Shown here: positions 28,780 to 36,348 of the stretch, piece by piece
Layout: the number at the start of each line of letters is the position of its first letter
How positions within the stretch are numbered: position 1 is the stretch's first letter
NCBI GenBank assembly: GCA_947371015.1
Contig: CANBNK010000006.1
Location: 1-64,000 of the forward strand
Reading direction: 5' to 3'
DNA: 64,000 nucleotides
Source of the DNA: Acetobacteraceae bacterium
Lineage (GTDB): Bacteria; Pseudomonadota; Alphaproteobacteria; Acetobacterales; Acetobacteraceae
Position numbers and translations under genes: made by a program
Notes under the pieces: model-generated
What the model was told of the DNA's origin: nothing
The model's input: the letters and a program-made list of their open reading frames with translations, nothing else
The model's database searches: none

Positions 28780-30762
28780 ATGGCCGACCTTGCTGCTGAA
28801 CAACGCGCCGCCCAACTGGCGAAAGAAGCGCGCGCCGCGCGCAAGCGCCTCGGCTTCTCCGGCCTTGGCGTGTTGGCCGCGCTGGTGCTGGCCATCGGCG
28901 TGAACCTGCTGGCCGAACGGCTGCTGCCGCGCGTCCGCGTGGACCTGACCGAGAGCGGCCTCTACACGCTCAGCGACGGCACCCGCCAGGTGCTGAGCGG
29001 GTTGAAGGACCCGGTGACGCTGCGGCTGTTCTACTCCCGCCGGCTCGGCGCCGAAATCCCGACCTACGGCGCCTATGCCGACCGGGTCCGCGAGATCCTC
29101 GGCGAATACGTCTCCCGCTCCGCCGGCAAGCTGAAGCTGGAGGTCTTCGACCCCGAGCCGTTCAGCGAAACCGAGGACCGCGCCATGGGCTACGGCCTGC
29201 AGGGCGTGCCGCTGGACCAGGGCGGTGAGCAGGTCTGGTTCGGCCTGGTCGCCACCAACCTGGTGGACGAGGAACGGACCATCCCGTTCTTCCAGCCGGA
29301 GCGTGAGCGCTTCCTGGAATACGACCTGACGCGGCTGGTGTGGGAGCTTTCCAACCCGCGCCGCCCGACCGTCGGCGTGATGACCAGCCTGCCGCTGAAC
29401 GGCGACCCGCGCGCCATGATGATGCGCCAGCCCGGCGCCCAGCCAGCGGTGATCATGCAGCAGATGCGGCAGTTCTTCACGGTGAAGGACGTGCCGCTGG
29501 ACGTGCAGGTCATCGACGAGGACATCCAGGTGCTGCTGGTGGCGCATGCCCAGCGCCTGAGCGACAGCGCGCAATACGCCATCGACCAGTTCGTCATGCG
29601 GGGCGGCAAGCTGATCGCGCTGGTGGACCCGCACAGCGAAAGCCAGGCCAGCCGCCCCGGCCCCGGCGGCCAGCCGCCGACCGAAACCAGCTCGCAGCTC
29701 GACCGGCTGCTGAACGCCTGGGGCGTGGAGACGCCGCACGACAAGGTGGTGCTGGACCTGCGCGGCGCCTGGCGCGTGCGGGCCGGCGCGACGGATCGGG
29801 TGCAGGCGGTGGACTACGTCGCCTGGTACAACCTCTCGGCCGATAGCCTGGCACGCAACGAGGTGGTGACGGCGCAGCTTGACCAGGTGACGGTGGCCTC
29901 GGCCGGCGAAGTGCGCCGCCGCGAGGGCGCCACGGTGGAGTTCACCCCGCTGCTGACCTCCTCGGCGCAGTCCATGCTGGGCGACGTGGCCGCGGTGAAG
30001 GCGGAACCCAACCCGGTGCGGCTGCTGGCGGATTTCCGCGCCGATGGCCAGCGGCGGGTGCTGCTGGCGCGGGTGCGCGGCACGCTGCGCAGCGCCTTCC
30101 CGGATGGCCCGCCCGAGGTGACGGAAGGCCAGACCCGGCCGGACACCTTCCCGGCGCATCGGGCCGAGACCACCGGGCCAGCGAACCTCGTTGTCGGCAA
30201 CGACACCGACATCCTGGAGGACCGCTTCTGGGTGCGGGTGCAGGACTTCTTCGGCCAGCAGGTCGCCTCGCCCATCAGCAACAACGGCGCGCTGGTCTCC
30301 AACCTGGCGGATACCCTGGCCGGCAGCGACGCGCTGATCACGCTGCGCTCGCGCGGCGAGAGCCTCAGGCCGTTCGAGCTGGTGGAGAATATCCGCCGCA
30401 ATGCGGATGCGCAGTATCGCCAGACCGAACGCCAGTTGCAGCAGCGGCTGGAGGACACCGAGAAGCGCCTGCGTGAGCTGCGCCAGGGCCAGCCGACGCC
30501 CAGCACACAGCCGGGCGAGCGCAACCAGGCGCAGACCGTCATCACCCCCGAACAGCGCGCCGAGATCGACAAGGCGCGGGCCGAGATCGTCGCCACGCGG
30601 CGCCAGCTGCGCGCCGTGCAGCTGGAGCTGCGGCGGGATATCGAGGGGCTGGAGGGCTGGCTGCGGGTGGTGAACATCGCGCTGGTGCCGGCCCTGCTGA
30701 CCGCCTTTGCCATCGGGTTGGCGCTGGTCCGCGCCCGCCGTCGCGCTGCTGCCCGGGCCTGA
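28780..30762 (+). CDS. GldG-family ABC auxiliary protein
   Basis: A 660-residue protein with one N-terminal membrane helix (GVLAALVLAIGVNLLAERL), a large outside domain typical of GldG/IFT52-like proteins (VDLTESGLYTLSDGT, LRLFYSRRLGAEIPTYG, VEFTPLLTSS), a coiled-coil stretch (RQTERQLQQRLEDTEKRLRE) and a C-terminal membrane helix (NIALVPALLTAFAIGLALV) ending in arginines. Two anchors hold the domain in the periplasm next to the permease. The domain may grip an envelope substrate or lipid, but the cargo of these systems is unknown. A DUF4340 gene follows 10 bp later, the usual fourth member. Confidence 0.88.
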   Translation: MADLAAEQRAAQLAKEARAARKRLGFSGLGVLAALVLAIGVNLLAERLLPRVRVDLTESGLYTLSDGTRQVLSGLKDPVTLRLFYSRRLGAEIPTYGAYADRVREILGEYVSRSAGKLKLEVFDPEPFSETEDRAMGYGLQGVPLDQGGEQVWFGLVATNLVDEERTIPFFQPERERFLEYDLTRLVWELSNPRRPTVGVMTSLPLNGDPRAMMMRQPGAQPAVIMQQMRQFFTVKDVPLDVQVIDEDIQVLLVAHAQRLSDSAQYAIDQFVMRGGKLIALVDPHSESQASRPGPGGQPPTETSSQLDRLLNAWGVETPHDKVVLDLRGAWRVRAGATDRVQAVDYVAWYNLSADSLARNEVVTAQLDQVTVASAGEVRRREGATVEFTPLLTSSAQSMLGDVAAVKAEPNPVRLLADFRADGQRRVLLARVRGTLRSAFPDGPPEVTEGQTRPDTFPAHRAETTGPANLVVGNDTDILEDRFWVRVQDFFGQQVASPISNNGALVSNLADTLAGSDALITLRSRGESLRPFELVENIRRNADAQYRQTERQLQQRLEDTEKRLRELRQGQPTPSTQPGERNQAQTVITPEQRAEIDKARAEIVATRRQLRAVQLELRRDIEGLEGWLRVVNIALVPALLTAFAIGLALVRARRRAAARA

Positions 30763-30772
30763 GGGAAAAGCC

Positions 30773-31804
30773 ATGCTGAACCGGCGAACCCTGATCTGGC
30801 TGGGCGGCGGCGCCGCCGGCACCGTGGCGCTGGCCGCCCTGCTGGGGCCAACCTCCCCTGAGCGTTCCGGCCCGCCCGGCGGCGCCGGCACCCTGGCCTT
30901 CCCCGATGTGGCGGCGAAGCTGGCCAACGTGGTCCGGCTGGAGTTGCGCAAGACCGACGCGACGCTGGTGGTGGTGCGCGACGGCAATCGCTGGCTGTTG
31001 CCGGAAAAGGGCAATTATCCGGTCCGGCCGGAGCGGGTGCGGGAGACGCTGGTCGGCCTGACCGAGCTTCGCCTGGTGGAGCCGCGGACCAATGACCGCG
31101 CGCAGCTGGCCCAGCTGGGGTTGGACGACCCGACCATCGCCGGTAGTACCGCCGTGCTGCTGCGTGCGCTGGATGCCGCCGGCGCCGTGGTGGTGGAGCT
31201 GATCGTCGGGCGGCGCCGGGTGCGGACCCAGGGCAACCTGCCCGAGAGCGTCTATGTCCGCCGCCCCGGCGAGACCCAGGCCTGGCTGGGCGAAGGCCGC
31301 CTGGCGCTGGACACCGACCCGCAGCTTTGGGTGGACCGCGATATCGGCAACATCTCGGCCGAGCGGCTGCGCCGGGTGGTGGTCAACCGCGTGACCGAGG
31401 GCGTGCTGATCCTGGAACGCGGCGGCGAGGCGGATGCCAAGCTGCGCCTGGTGGAGCCGCCCAACCCGCCGAGCCAGGACGAGGTCTCGTTGGATGAGGT
31501 AGGCCGCAGCTTCGAGTTCCTGACCTTCCTGGACGTGAAGCCCGCCGCCGAGATCCCCGGCGAGGCACTGGGCGAGGCGCGCTTCGAGTTCACCAACGGG
31601 TTGGCGGTGACGGTGTGGCCCAACAAGGCCGATGACACGCTGTGGGTGCGGCTGAAGGCCGAGGGCGACGAGGCCGCCGGCTTCAATGCGCGCTGGGATG
31701 GCTGGGCCTATCAGGTCGGCATCTGGAAGGAAAAGGCCTTCGCGCCGAAGCTGGCGGACCTGATGGAACGCGAGCGCGGGGCCGCCCCGACCGCGCCGGA
31801 ATGA
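30773..31804 (+). CDS. DUF4340 domain protein, fourth member of the GldAFG cluster
   Basis: A 343-residue protein with an N-terminal hydrophobic anchor (LIWLGGGAAGTVALAALLGP) and a DUF4340 body: WLLPEKGNYPVRPERVRETL and ELRLVEPRTN are typical. DUF4340 proteins almost always follow GldG-like genes and lie in the periplasm; a direct role is unproven. GAGGGAAAAG before the ATG at 30773 fixes the start; the preceding open codons belong to the GldG frame's neighbour. It overlaps the NUDIX gene by ATGA, so it is co-translated with it. Confidence 0.85.
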   Translation: MLNRRTLIWLGGGAAGTVALAALLGPTSPERSGPPGGAGTLAFPDVAAKLANVVRLELRKTDATLVVVRDGNRWLLPEKGNYPVRPERVRETLVGLTELRLVEPRTNDRAQLAQLGLDDPTIAGSTAVLLRALDAAGAVVVELIVGRRRVRTQGNLPESVYVRRPGETQAWLGEGRLALDTDPQLWVDRDIGNISAERLRRVVVNRVTEGVLILERGGEADAKLRLVEPPNPPSQDEVSLDEVGRSFEFLTFLDVKPAAEIPGEALGEARFEFTNGLAVTVWPNKADDTLWVRLKAEGDEAAGFNARWDGWAYQVGIWKEKAFAPKLADLMERERGAAPTAPE

Positions 31805-32235
31805 CCGACCGGGAATACCCGGAACGGCCCTGGGTCGGCATCGGCTGCATCGTGCTGAAGGGCGACAAGGTGCTGCTGGTGCAGCGCGGCAAGCCGCCGC
31901 GGCTGGGCAGTTGGTCGCTGCCAGGCGGTGCGCAACACCTTGGCGAGCCGGCCGAGGTGGCGGCGCGGCGCGAGTTGCTGGAGGAAACCGGCATCGAGGT
32001 CGGGCCGCTGGTGCTGGCCGCTGTCATCGACGGCATCACCTACGATGCGCAGCGTCGGGTGCGTTACCACTACACCATCGTGGATTACTGCGCCGAATGG
32101 ACTGCCGGTGAGGCCGTGGCCGGCGATGACGTCTCGGCCGTGGCCTGGGCCGGGCCGGATGAGCTGGCCGCCTACAAGCTGACCGACGCCGTGCACCAGG
32201 TGCTGGCCGTGGCGCGGGAACGGCTGCGCCCATGA
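31801..32235 (+). CDS. NUDIX hydrolase (ADP-ribose pyrophosphatase-like)
   Basis: A 144-residue NUDIX protein with a complete Nudix box from Gly43 to Ile65 (GAQHLGEPAEV then AARRELLEETGI), giving the Mg2+-binding REllEE core. A preceding GSWSLPGG is typical of ADP-sugar and nucleotide-diphosphate hydrolases. It overlaps both neighbours by ATGA (DUF4340 before, TSUP permease after), so it is translated with the membrane operon although its cytosolic nucleotide-cleaning job has no obvious link to it. Substrate not predicted. Confidence 0.92.
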   Translation: MTDREYPERPWVGIGCIVLKGDKVLLVQRGKPPRLGSWSLPGGAQHLGEPAEVAARRELLEETGIEVGPLVLAAVIDGITYDAQRRVRYHYTIVDYCAEWTAGEAVAGDDVSAVAWAGPDELAAYKLTDAVHQVLAVARERLRP

Positions 32236-32954
32236 CCACCGCAGACTTGCTGCTGCTGGCGCTTGCCGGGGTGGCGGGCGGGCTGGCCAATGCGCTGGCG
32301 GGCGGTGGCACGCTGATCACCTTCCCAGCCTTCCTGGCCGCCGGGGTGCCACCGGTGGTGGCCAATGCCTCCAACGCGCTGGCGATCTGGCCGGCGCATG
32401 CCACCGCGGCCTGGGCGGAGCGCGCGACACTCGCAAAACTGCTGCCGGCCTGGCGCGGGCGCATGGCGCTGCTGGCGCTGGGCGGCACGGCGGGGGCGGC
32501 GCTGCTGCTGGCCAGCGGGGACCGCGCCTTCCTGACGCTGGTGCCGCCGCTGCTGGGGCTGGCGACGCTGCTGTTCGCGGTGCGCCGCCGTCTGGCGGCG
32601 CTGGCCGGTGGCTGGCTCGGCTCGCCGTTCAGCAGCTTCGTCCTGGCGATCTATGGTGGCTATTTCGGCGCCGGGCTGGGAGTGATGCTGCTGGCCTGGC
32701 TCGGCCTGGTGCTGCCGCCGGGCACGCCGCCGGCCGCGGCGAATGCGCTGAAGAACCTGCTGGCCAGCCTGGTCACCGCCGCCGGCATCCTGCTGCTCGT
32801 GCTGGCCGGCGCCATCGACTGGCCCGCCGCCCTGGCCTGCCTGCTGGGGGCGGCTGCCGGCGCCTTGGGTCGATGCCTGCGTGATTGTGGCCGGCACCGG
32901 GCTGACCGTGTTCTATGCTTGGCGCATCTACCGCTGAAAGGGTTTCGCCGATGA
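32232..32954 (+). CDS. TSUP (TauE/SafE) membrane permease with frameshifted C-terminus
   Basis: A 240-residue membrane protein of the TSUP family (export of sulfite or organosulfonates). The start GVAGGLANALAGGGTLITFPA and the mid repeat YGGYFGAGLGVMLLA are diagnostic. The last 30 residues (from about GAAAGALGRCLRD) are Arg/Cys-rich and hydrophilic, not the expected final helix. In the +1 frame from about 32851, the sequence instead reads LPAPWVDACVIVAGTGLTV and FYAWRIYR, then TGA at 32935-32937, a typical TSUP end. A small deletion (3n+2 bases) around 32847-32862 is inferred. The apparent ATGA overlap with the next gene would then be fortuitous. Confidence 0.85.
   Translation: MTTADLLLLALAGVAGGLANALAGGGTLITFPAFLAAGVPPVVANASNALAIWPAHATAAWAERATLAKLLPAWRGRMALLALGGTAGAALLLASGDRAFLTLVPPLLGLATLLFAVRRRLAALAGGWLGSPFSSFVLAIYGGYFGAGLGVMLLAWLGLVLPPGTPPAAANALKNLLASLVTAAGILLLVLAGAIDWPAALACLLGAAAGALGRCLRDCGRHRADRVLCLAHLPLKGFRR
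32857..32937 (+). other. displaced TSUP last helix in the +1 frame
   Basis: Reading from 32857 gives PAPWVDACVIVAGTGLTV followed by FYAWRIYR and a stop, a hydrophobic final helix of TSUP proteins with positive residues at its end. It is out of frame with the upstream coding sequence. The expected linker between the penultimate helix and this one (about ten residues) is missing, which points to a short deletion rather than a simple one-base error. Confidence 0.7.
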
Positions 32955-33937
32955 CGCTCCTCCGTCGTGCGCTGCTGGCCTCCGTGCTGGCTTCGCCCGC
33001 CATTGCGCAGCCCGTGGGCGGCGGCCGCTCGGTGAAGCTGGTGGTGCCCTTCCCGCCCGGCGGCGCGGTGGACATCCTCGGCCGGCTGGTCGGCGAGCGG
33101 CTCGGCGCTGCGCTCGGGCAGACCGTGGTGGTGGAGAATCGCGGCGGCGCCGGCGGCAATATCGGCGCCGATGCGGTGGCCCGCGCCCCGGCGGATGGCA
33201 CCACGCTCGGCGTTATCGGCGTCACCACGCTGTGTGCTGCGCCGTCGCTCTACAAGACGCTCAGCTTCGACCCGCAGAAGGACCTGGCGCCGGTCAGCCA
33301 GATCACCACCGGCGCGGTGCTGTGCGTGGTCAACGCGCAGGCCGCGGAAAAGCATGGCTGGCGGGACTTCCCCAGCATGATCGCCTGGGCCAAGGCGCAC
33401 CCTGGCGAAGTCCGCATGGGGTCGTCCGGCACCGGTACCACCAGCCACCTGACCATCGAGGCGGTGAACCGCGCAACGGGCGCGCAGATCACCCATGTGC
33501 CCTATCGCGGCGGCGGGCCGGCGATCTCCGACCTGCTGGCCGGCACCATCGAGATGATGTTCGACGTGATGCCCGCGCTGATGCCGCATGTGGAGGCCGG
33601 GCGGTTCAAGGCTCTGGCAGTCAGCAGCGCCAAGCGCCTGCCCTTCCTGCCCAATGTGCCCGGCCTGGCGGAGTTCACCGCCCTTGGCCTCGGGCATATC
33701 GATATCCAGAGCTGGAACGCCATCATGAGCAGTGGCGGCACGCCGGAGCCCGTGCTGGCGCGGCTGAACCAGGCGATGCGGCAGTTGGCGCAGCTTCCCG
33801 AGTTCTCCGACCGGCTGCGCCCGCTGGGCTACACGGTGGTGACCAGCGAGACCCCGGCGGCGCTGGCGGCCCTTATCCGCGCCGAGACGCCGCGCTGGCA
33901 GGAGCTGGTGCGGACCAGCGGCGTGACGCTGGATTGA
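32951..33937 (+). CDS. Bug/TctC substrate-binding protein
   Basis: A 328-residue Bug protein: leader MTLLRRALLASVLASPAIAQ, then VPFPPGGAVDILGR, VVENRGGAGGNIG, PADGTTLG and HVPYRGGGPAI. The ribosome site is AAAGGG, 8 nt before the ATG. It follows the TSUP permease, and both could handle small anions, but no TctAB is present. It is among the closest of the set to the gene at 20474. The stop is followed within 50 bp by a chain of hairpins. Confidence 0.92.
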   Translation: MTLLRRALLASVLASPAIAQPVGGGRSVKLVVPFPPGGAVDILGRLVGERLGAALGQTVVVENRGGAGGNIGADAVARAPADGTTLGVIGVTTLCAAPSLYKTLSFDPQKDLAPVSQITTGAVLCVVNAQAAEKHGWRDFPSMIAWAKAHPGEVRMGSSGTGTTSHLTIEAVNRATGAQITHVPYRGGGPAISDLLAGTIEMMFDVMPALMPHVEAGRFKALAVSSAKRLPFLPNVPGLAEFTALGLGHIDIQSWNAIMSSGGTPEPVLARLNQAMRQLAQLPEFSDRLRPLGYTVVTSETPAALAALIRAETPRWQELVRTSGVTLD

Positions 33938-33985
33938 TACCAAGCGCACGAAGTTCGGACCTGCGGCCCGCCTGTCGCGAGCCGA

Positions 33986-34128
33986 GCGCCCGAATGGGCG
34001 CCGCGGCTTATGCCGCGTTACGCGCCAGCGTGCGTTTGCACGACGCCAAGGGCCGCGAAGGCGGCCCGCGTCACGCCAGCGGCGTGCCAATGCACGACGC
34101 GATTGAGGGGCGCGAAGGTGAAACCTTC
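33986..34128. repeat. chain of five short hairpins in a 343-bp non-coding gap
   Basis: Five perfect stem-loops in a row: GCGCCC-gaat-GGGCGC (33986-34001), CGCGGC-ttat-GCCGCG (34002-34017), CGTGC-gttt-GCACG (34029-34042), CGTGC-caat-GCACG (34083-34096) and GAAGG-tgaaa-CCTTC (34114-34128). The third and fourth sit in two imperfect copies of a longer unit (34023-34061 and 34074-34118) sharing CGCCAGCG, GCACGACGC and CGCGAAGG. The remaining sequence up to 34280 has no gene. Confidence 0.85.
34068..34086 (+). other. spacer between hairpin units
   Basis: This short stretch joins the third hairpin to the fourth inside the two imperfect copies of the repeated unit. It has no independent feature that can be recognised and is listed only to mark where the second copy begins (34074). 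Confidence 0.3.
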
Positions 34129-34167
34129 ATGCGCTGAGTATGACAAAGGCCTCGCGGCTCACTGATC

Positions 34168-34186
34168 TGATATTGTAACGGTATCA
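34168..34186 (+). promoter_or_regulatory. inverted repeat TGATA-N9-TATCA, possible operator
   Basis: A 5-bp inverted repeat lies in an AT-rich patch about 95 bp before the RTX-like gene, the only AT-rich stretch of the gap. It could be part of a promoter or the site of a dimeric regulator. The arms are short, so chance is possible. Confidence 0.3.
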
Positions 34187-34252
34187 CGAATGCGTTGAAG
34201 CGACCCTCATCACCTGGCCGTTCATCGCCTTCGTCGCTGTCGTCGCTTAGGT

Positions 34253-34271
34253 CTCTCGTATCCAACGAGAG
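34253..34271 (+). promoter_or_regulatory. 7-bp hairpin overlapping the RTX-like gene ribosome site
   Basis: CTCTCGT pairs with ACGAGAG across a 5-nt loop. The 3' arm contains the first half of GAGAGGAG, the strong Shine-Dalgarno of the gene starting at 34281, so folding would partly hide it. Confidence 0.5.
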
Positions 34272-34280
34272 GAGCGACGC

Positions 34281-35249
34281 ATGGCTTTCCCCCCGCAAGG
34301 CACCGGCAGCAACGATGTGTTCTATCTAAGTGGCCCATTCAACACACTGCATGATGGATATGTCTATCTGGATGGCAGCGGCGGCTTCGATGCTATTTCG
34401 CTTTCAGGCGGGGCAACCATCCTCGACTACGCCTGGGGTGGTGTCAGCAACTTCGAGGATTTGATCCTGGGGAGCGGCATCTGGGCGCTGAGCCTCGGCG
34501 GCGCGGCGGCCAATGCCTTCACAGGCATGCATGTCGTCATCGACGCCGGGACCGCCTCCCGGATCAATGTGGATGGCTCCGGCCTCAGTGCAGGCGCCAC
34601 CATGCAGGTGATCGGCAGCGCCAGCGCCGACACCGTCATCGGCAGCAGCGGCACCAATGTATTCGACGCGCATGGCGGCGGCGACCTGCTGGTGGGCGGC
34701 GCGAGCGGCGACTTCTTCTACCTGGCGGACCACGGCGAACTGGCTGGCGACACGCTGGATGGTGGCGCCGGCATCGACACGCTGGTGATGAAGGGCGGCC
34801 AGCGCATCAACGACGTCGATTTCCTGCATGTCAGCCACATGGAGGCGCTGAACCTGCAGGGCGGCGGCGCGCAGATCGTCATCCTGGCGGCCACCGCCAG
34901 CGCCGCCTTCGACGGGGCGGTGACGCTGGGCGCGGCCAATGCCCATGGCCTGTATCTGGATGCCAGCGCCTTCACCCCGACGCTGCATGTGACGGCCACG
35001 GCGTTCTCGGACAGCTTCGTGTTCGGCCAGTATGGCGGCGATAACGTGATCTACAACTTCACCACGCACGGCCACGCCAATGCCGACCAGGTGCAGTTGC
35101 TGGGCCACAGCCTGGCGGAAGTGCAGGCCATGCTGGCCAGCGCGGTGGATGCCGGCAACGGCACCTACCTGTACCATGATGGCCATGCGCTGGTGTTCTC
35201 GGGCGTGGCCAAGGCGGCGCTTTCGACCGCCGACTTCATCATCGCCTGA
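34281..35249 (+). CDS. RTX-like calcium-binding, probably type I-secreted protein
   Basis: A 322-residue Gly/Asp/Ala-rich protein without signal peptide. It has degenerate RTX-type repeats: ASADTVIGSSGTNVFDAHGG, GDLLVGGASGDFFYL, LDGGAGIDTLVM. These build Ca2+-binding beta-rolls outside the cell. The C-terminal region, with DQVQLLGHSLAEVQAML and a hydrophobic end VFSGVAKAALSTADFIIA, resembles targets of type I secretion. No transporter genes are adjacent. Its first 100 bases are less GC-rich than the neighbours, and it is flanked by a hairpin array and a strong hairpin terminator, so it may be an acquired cassette. Function (adhesin, matrix or surface protein) is not determinable. Confidence 0.75.
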   Translation: MAFPPQGTGSNDVFYLSGPFNTLHDGYVYLDGSGGFDAISLSGGATILDYAWGGVSNFEDLILGSGIWALSLGGAAANAFTGMHVVIDAGTASRINVDGSGLSAGATMQVIGSASADTVIGSSGTNVFDAHGGGDLLVGGASGDFFYLADHGELAGDTLDGGAGIDTLVMKGGQRINDVDFLHVSHMEALNLQGGGAQIVILAATASAAFDGAVTLGAANAHGLYLDASAFTPTLHVTATAFSDSFVFGQYGGDNVIYNFTTHGHANADQVQLLGHSLAEVQAMLASAVDAGNGTYLYHDGHALVFSGVAKAALSTADFIIA

Positions 35250-35257
35250 ACGAACGA

Positions 35258-35279
35258 GGCCGGGCAGTGTGGCCCGGCC
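35258..35279. terminator. perfect 8-bp hairpin between convergent genes
   Basis: GGCCGGGC-agtgtg-GCCCGGCC lies 9 bp after the RTX-like stop and 10 bp before the msrP stop, so it can terminate both transcripts. There is no U-tract on either side. Confidence 0.7.
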
Positions 35280-35288
35280 CCGCTTGCT

Positions 35289-36239
35289 TCAGGCGAACAG
35301 CCGTTCGCGCGTCAGGCCGCTGTACATGCCCGCGACCTGCTCGCCATAGCCGTTCCACATCAGGGTCGGCACCCGCTCCCCGCTGCCCAGCAGGCGTTCG
35401 CTGGCCTGGCTCCAGCGGGGGTGGGAGACGTCCGGGTTCACATTGGCCCAGAAGCCGTATTCGCTGGCCTGGATGGCTTCCCACAACCCCTTCGGGCGCT
35501 GGTCGGTCAGGGTGATTTTCACCAGCGACTTGCCGTGCTTGAAGCCGTACTTCCATGGGAAGTGGACACGCAGCGGCGCGCCCATCTGCGGCGGCAGCGT
35601 CTTGCCATAGGCGCCGACGACCATGAAGCTCAGCTCATTGGCGGCTTCCTCGATGGTGCAGCCCTCGATATAGGGCCAGGGGTACCAGCTCTGCCGCAGG
35701 CCGGGCATCACGCCGCGCAGCGCCGCGCTCTCGAACCGCACGTATTTCGCGCCTGACAGCGGCTTCACCACGCCGAGCAACTGGGAGAGCTGGAAGCCGG
35801 TCCAGGGCACCACCATGGACCAGGCCTCGACGCAGCGGTGGCGATAGACCCGCTCCTCCAGCGTCATCAGCTTCAGCAGGTCGTCCATGTCGAACTCGCG
35901 CGGCGCCTCGACCATGCCATCGACCTTGACGGTCCAGGGCCGGGTCGGCAGCGCCTGGGCGGGGCGATGGACGCCCTTGTCGGTGCCGAACTCATAGAAG
36001 TTGTTGTAGGTGGTGGCGTCGCGCTCGGGCGTGATCTCGCGCCCAGCCGGATACTTGGCGGTGCGCGGCGCCGGCAGGGGCGCCAGCACCTGGGTGGCCT
36101 GCGCCTGGGCCTCGCCGCTGCCGAGCGCGAGCAGGCCGACGCCGGCGCCCAGCATGGCCGCCCGGCGGTTCAGGACCAGGTGCTCGGGCGTGGCCAGCCG
36201 CTCGGGCAGTTCCCAGCCGCGGGGGATGCGGATCGCCAT
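35289..36239 (-). CDS. msrP: periplasmic methionine-sulfoxide reductase, molybdopterin subunit
   Basis: A 316-residue sulfite-oxidase-fold protein matching MsrP (YedY), which repairs oxidised methionines in periplasmic proteins. The leader has a Tat motif NRRAAMLGAG (RR at 25-26) and a cleavage region SGEAQAQA, as needed to export a folded Mo-cofactor protein. The Mo-ligand Cys136 lies in YRHRCVEAWSMVVPW. The conserved FPWKYGFKHGKS segment near the C-terminus is also present. The usual partner, the haem membrane protein MsrQ, normally follows directly but is absent here: the gene ends 10 bp from a terminator. Electrons must come from elsewhere. Confidence 0.93.
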   Translation of the reverse strand: MAIRIPRGWELPERLATPEHLVLNRRAAMLGAGVGLLALGSGEAQAQATQVLAPLPAPRTAKYPAGREITPERDATTYNNFYEFGTDKGVHRPAQALPTRPWTVKVDGMVEAPREFDMDDLLKLMTLEERVYRHRCVEAWSMVVPWTGFQLSQLLGVVKPLSGAKYVRFESAALRGVMPGLRQSWYPWPYIEGCTIEEAANELSFMVVGAYGKTLPPQMGAPLRVHFPWKYGFKHGKSLVKITLTDQRPKGLWEAIQASEYGFWANVNPDVSHPRWSQASERLLGSGERVPTLMWNGYGEQVAGMYSGLTRERLFA

Positions 36240-36348
36240 GGTGCGTGCTCCTTGCTTGCCGTTGCCGCCATGTGAGGGCGGCGTGCTTGTTCGTCCAGCG
36301 GCAAAGGCGGGTGTTACAGCTGGCACGTCGCTTGCGCTGTGCCTGGCC

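Noticed and set aside
27499-31014. 1171-codon minus-strand open frame across the ABC operon
   Set aside because: It is antisense to the Gld-type genes; the translation is low-complexity and matches no family. Such frames are expected when third positions are nearly all G or C.
33986-34128. The hairpin chain as a CRISPR array
   Set aside because: Units differ in length and sequence, spacers are not of regular size and no cas gene is present.
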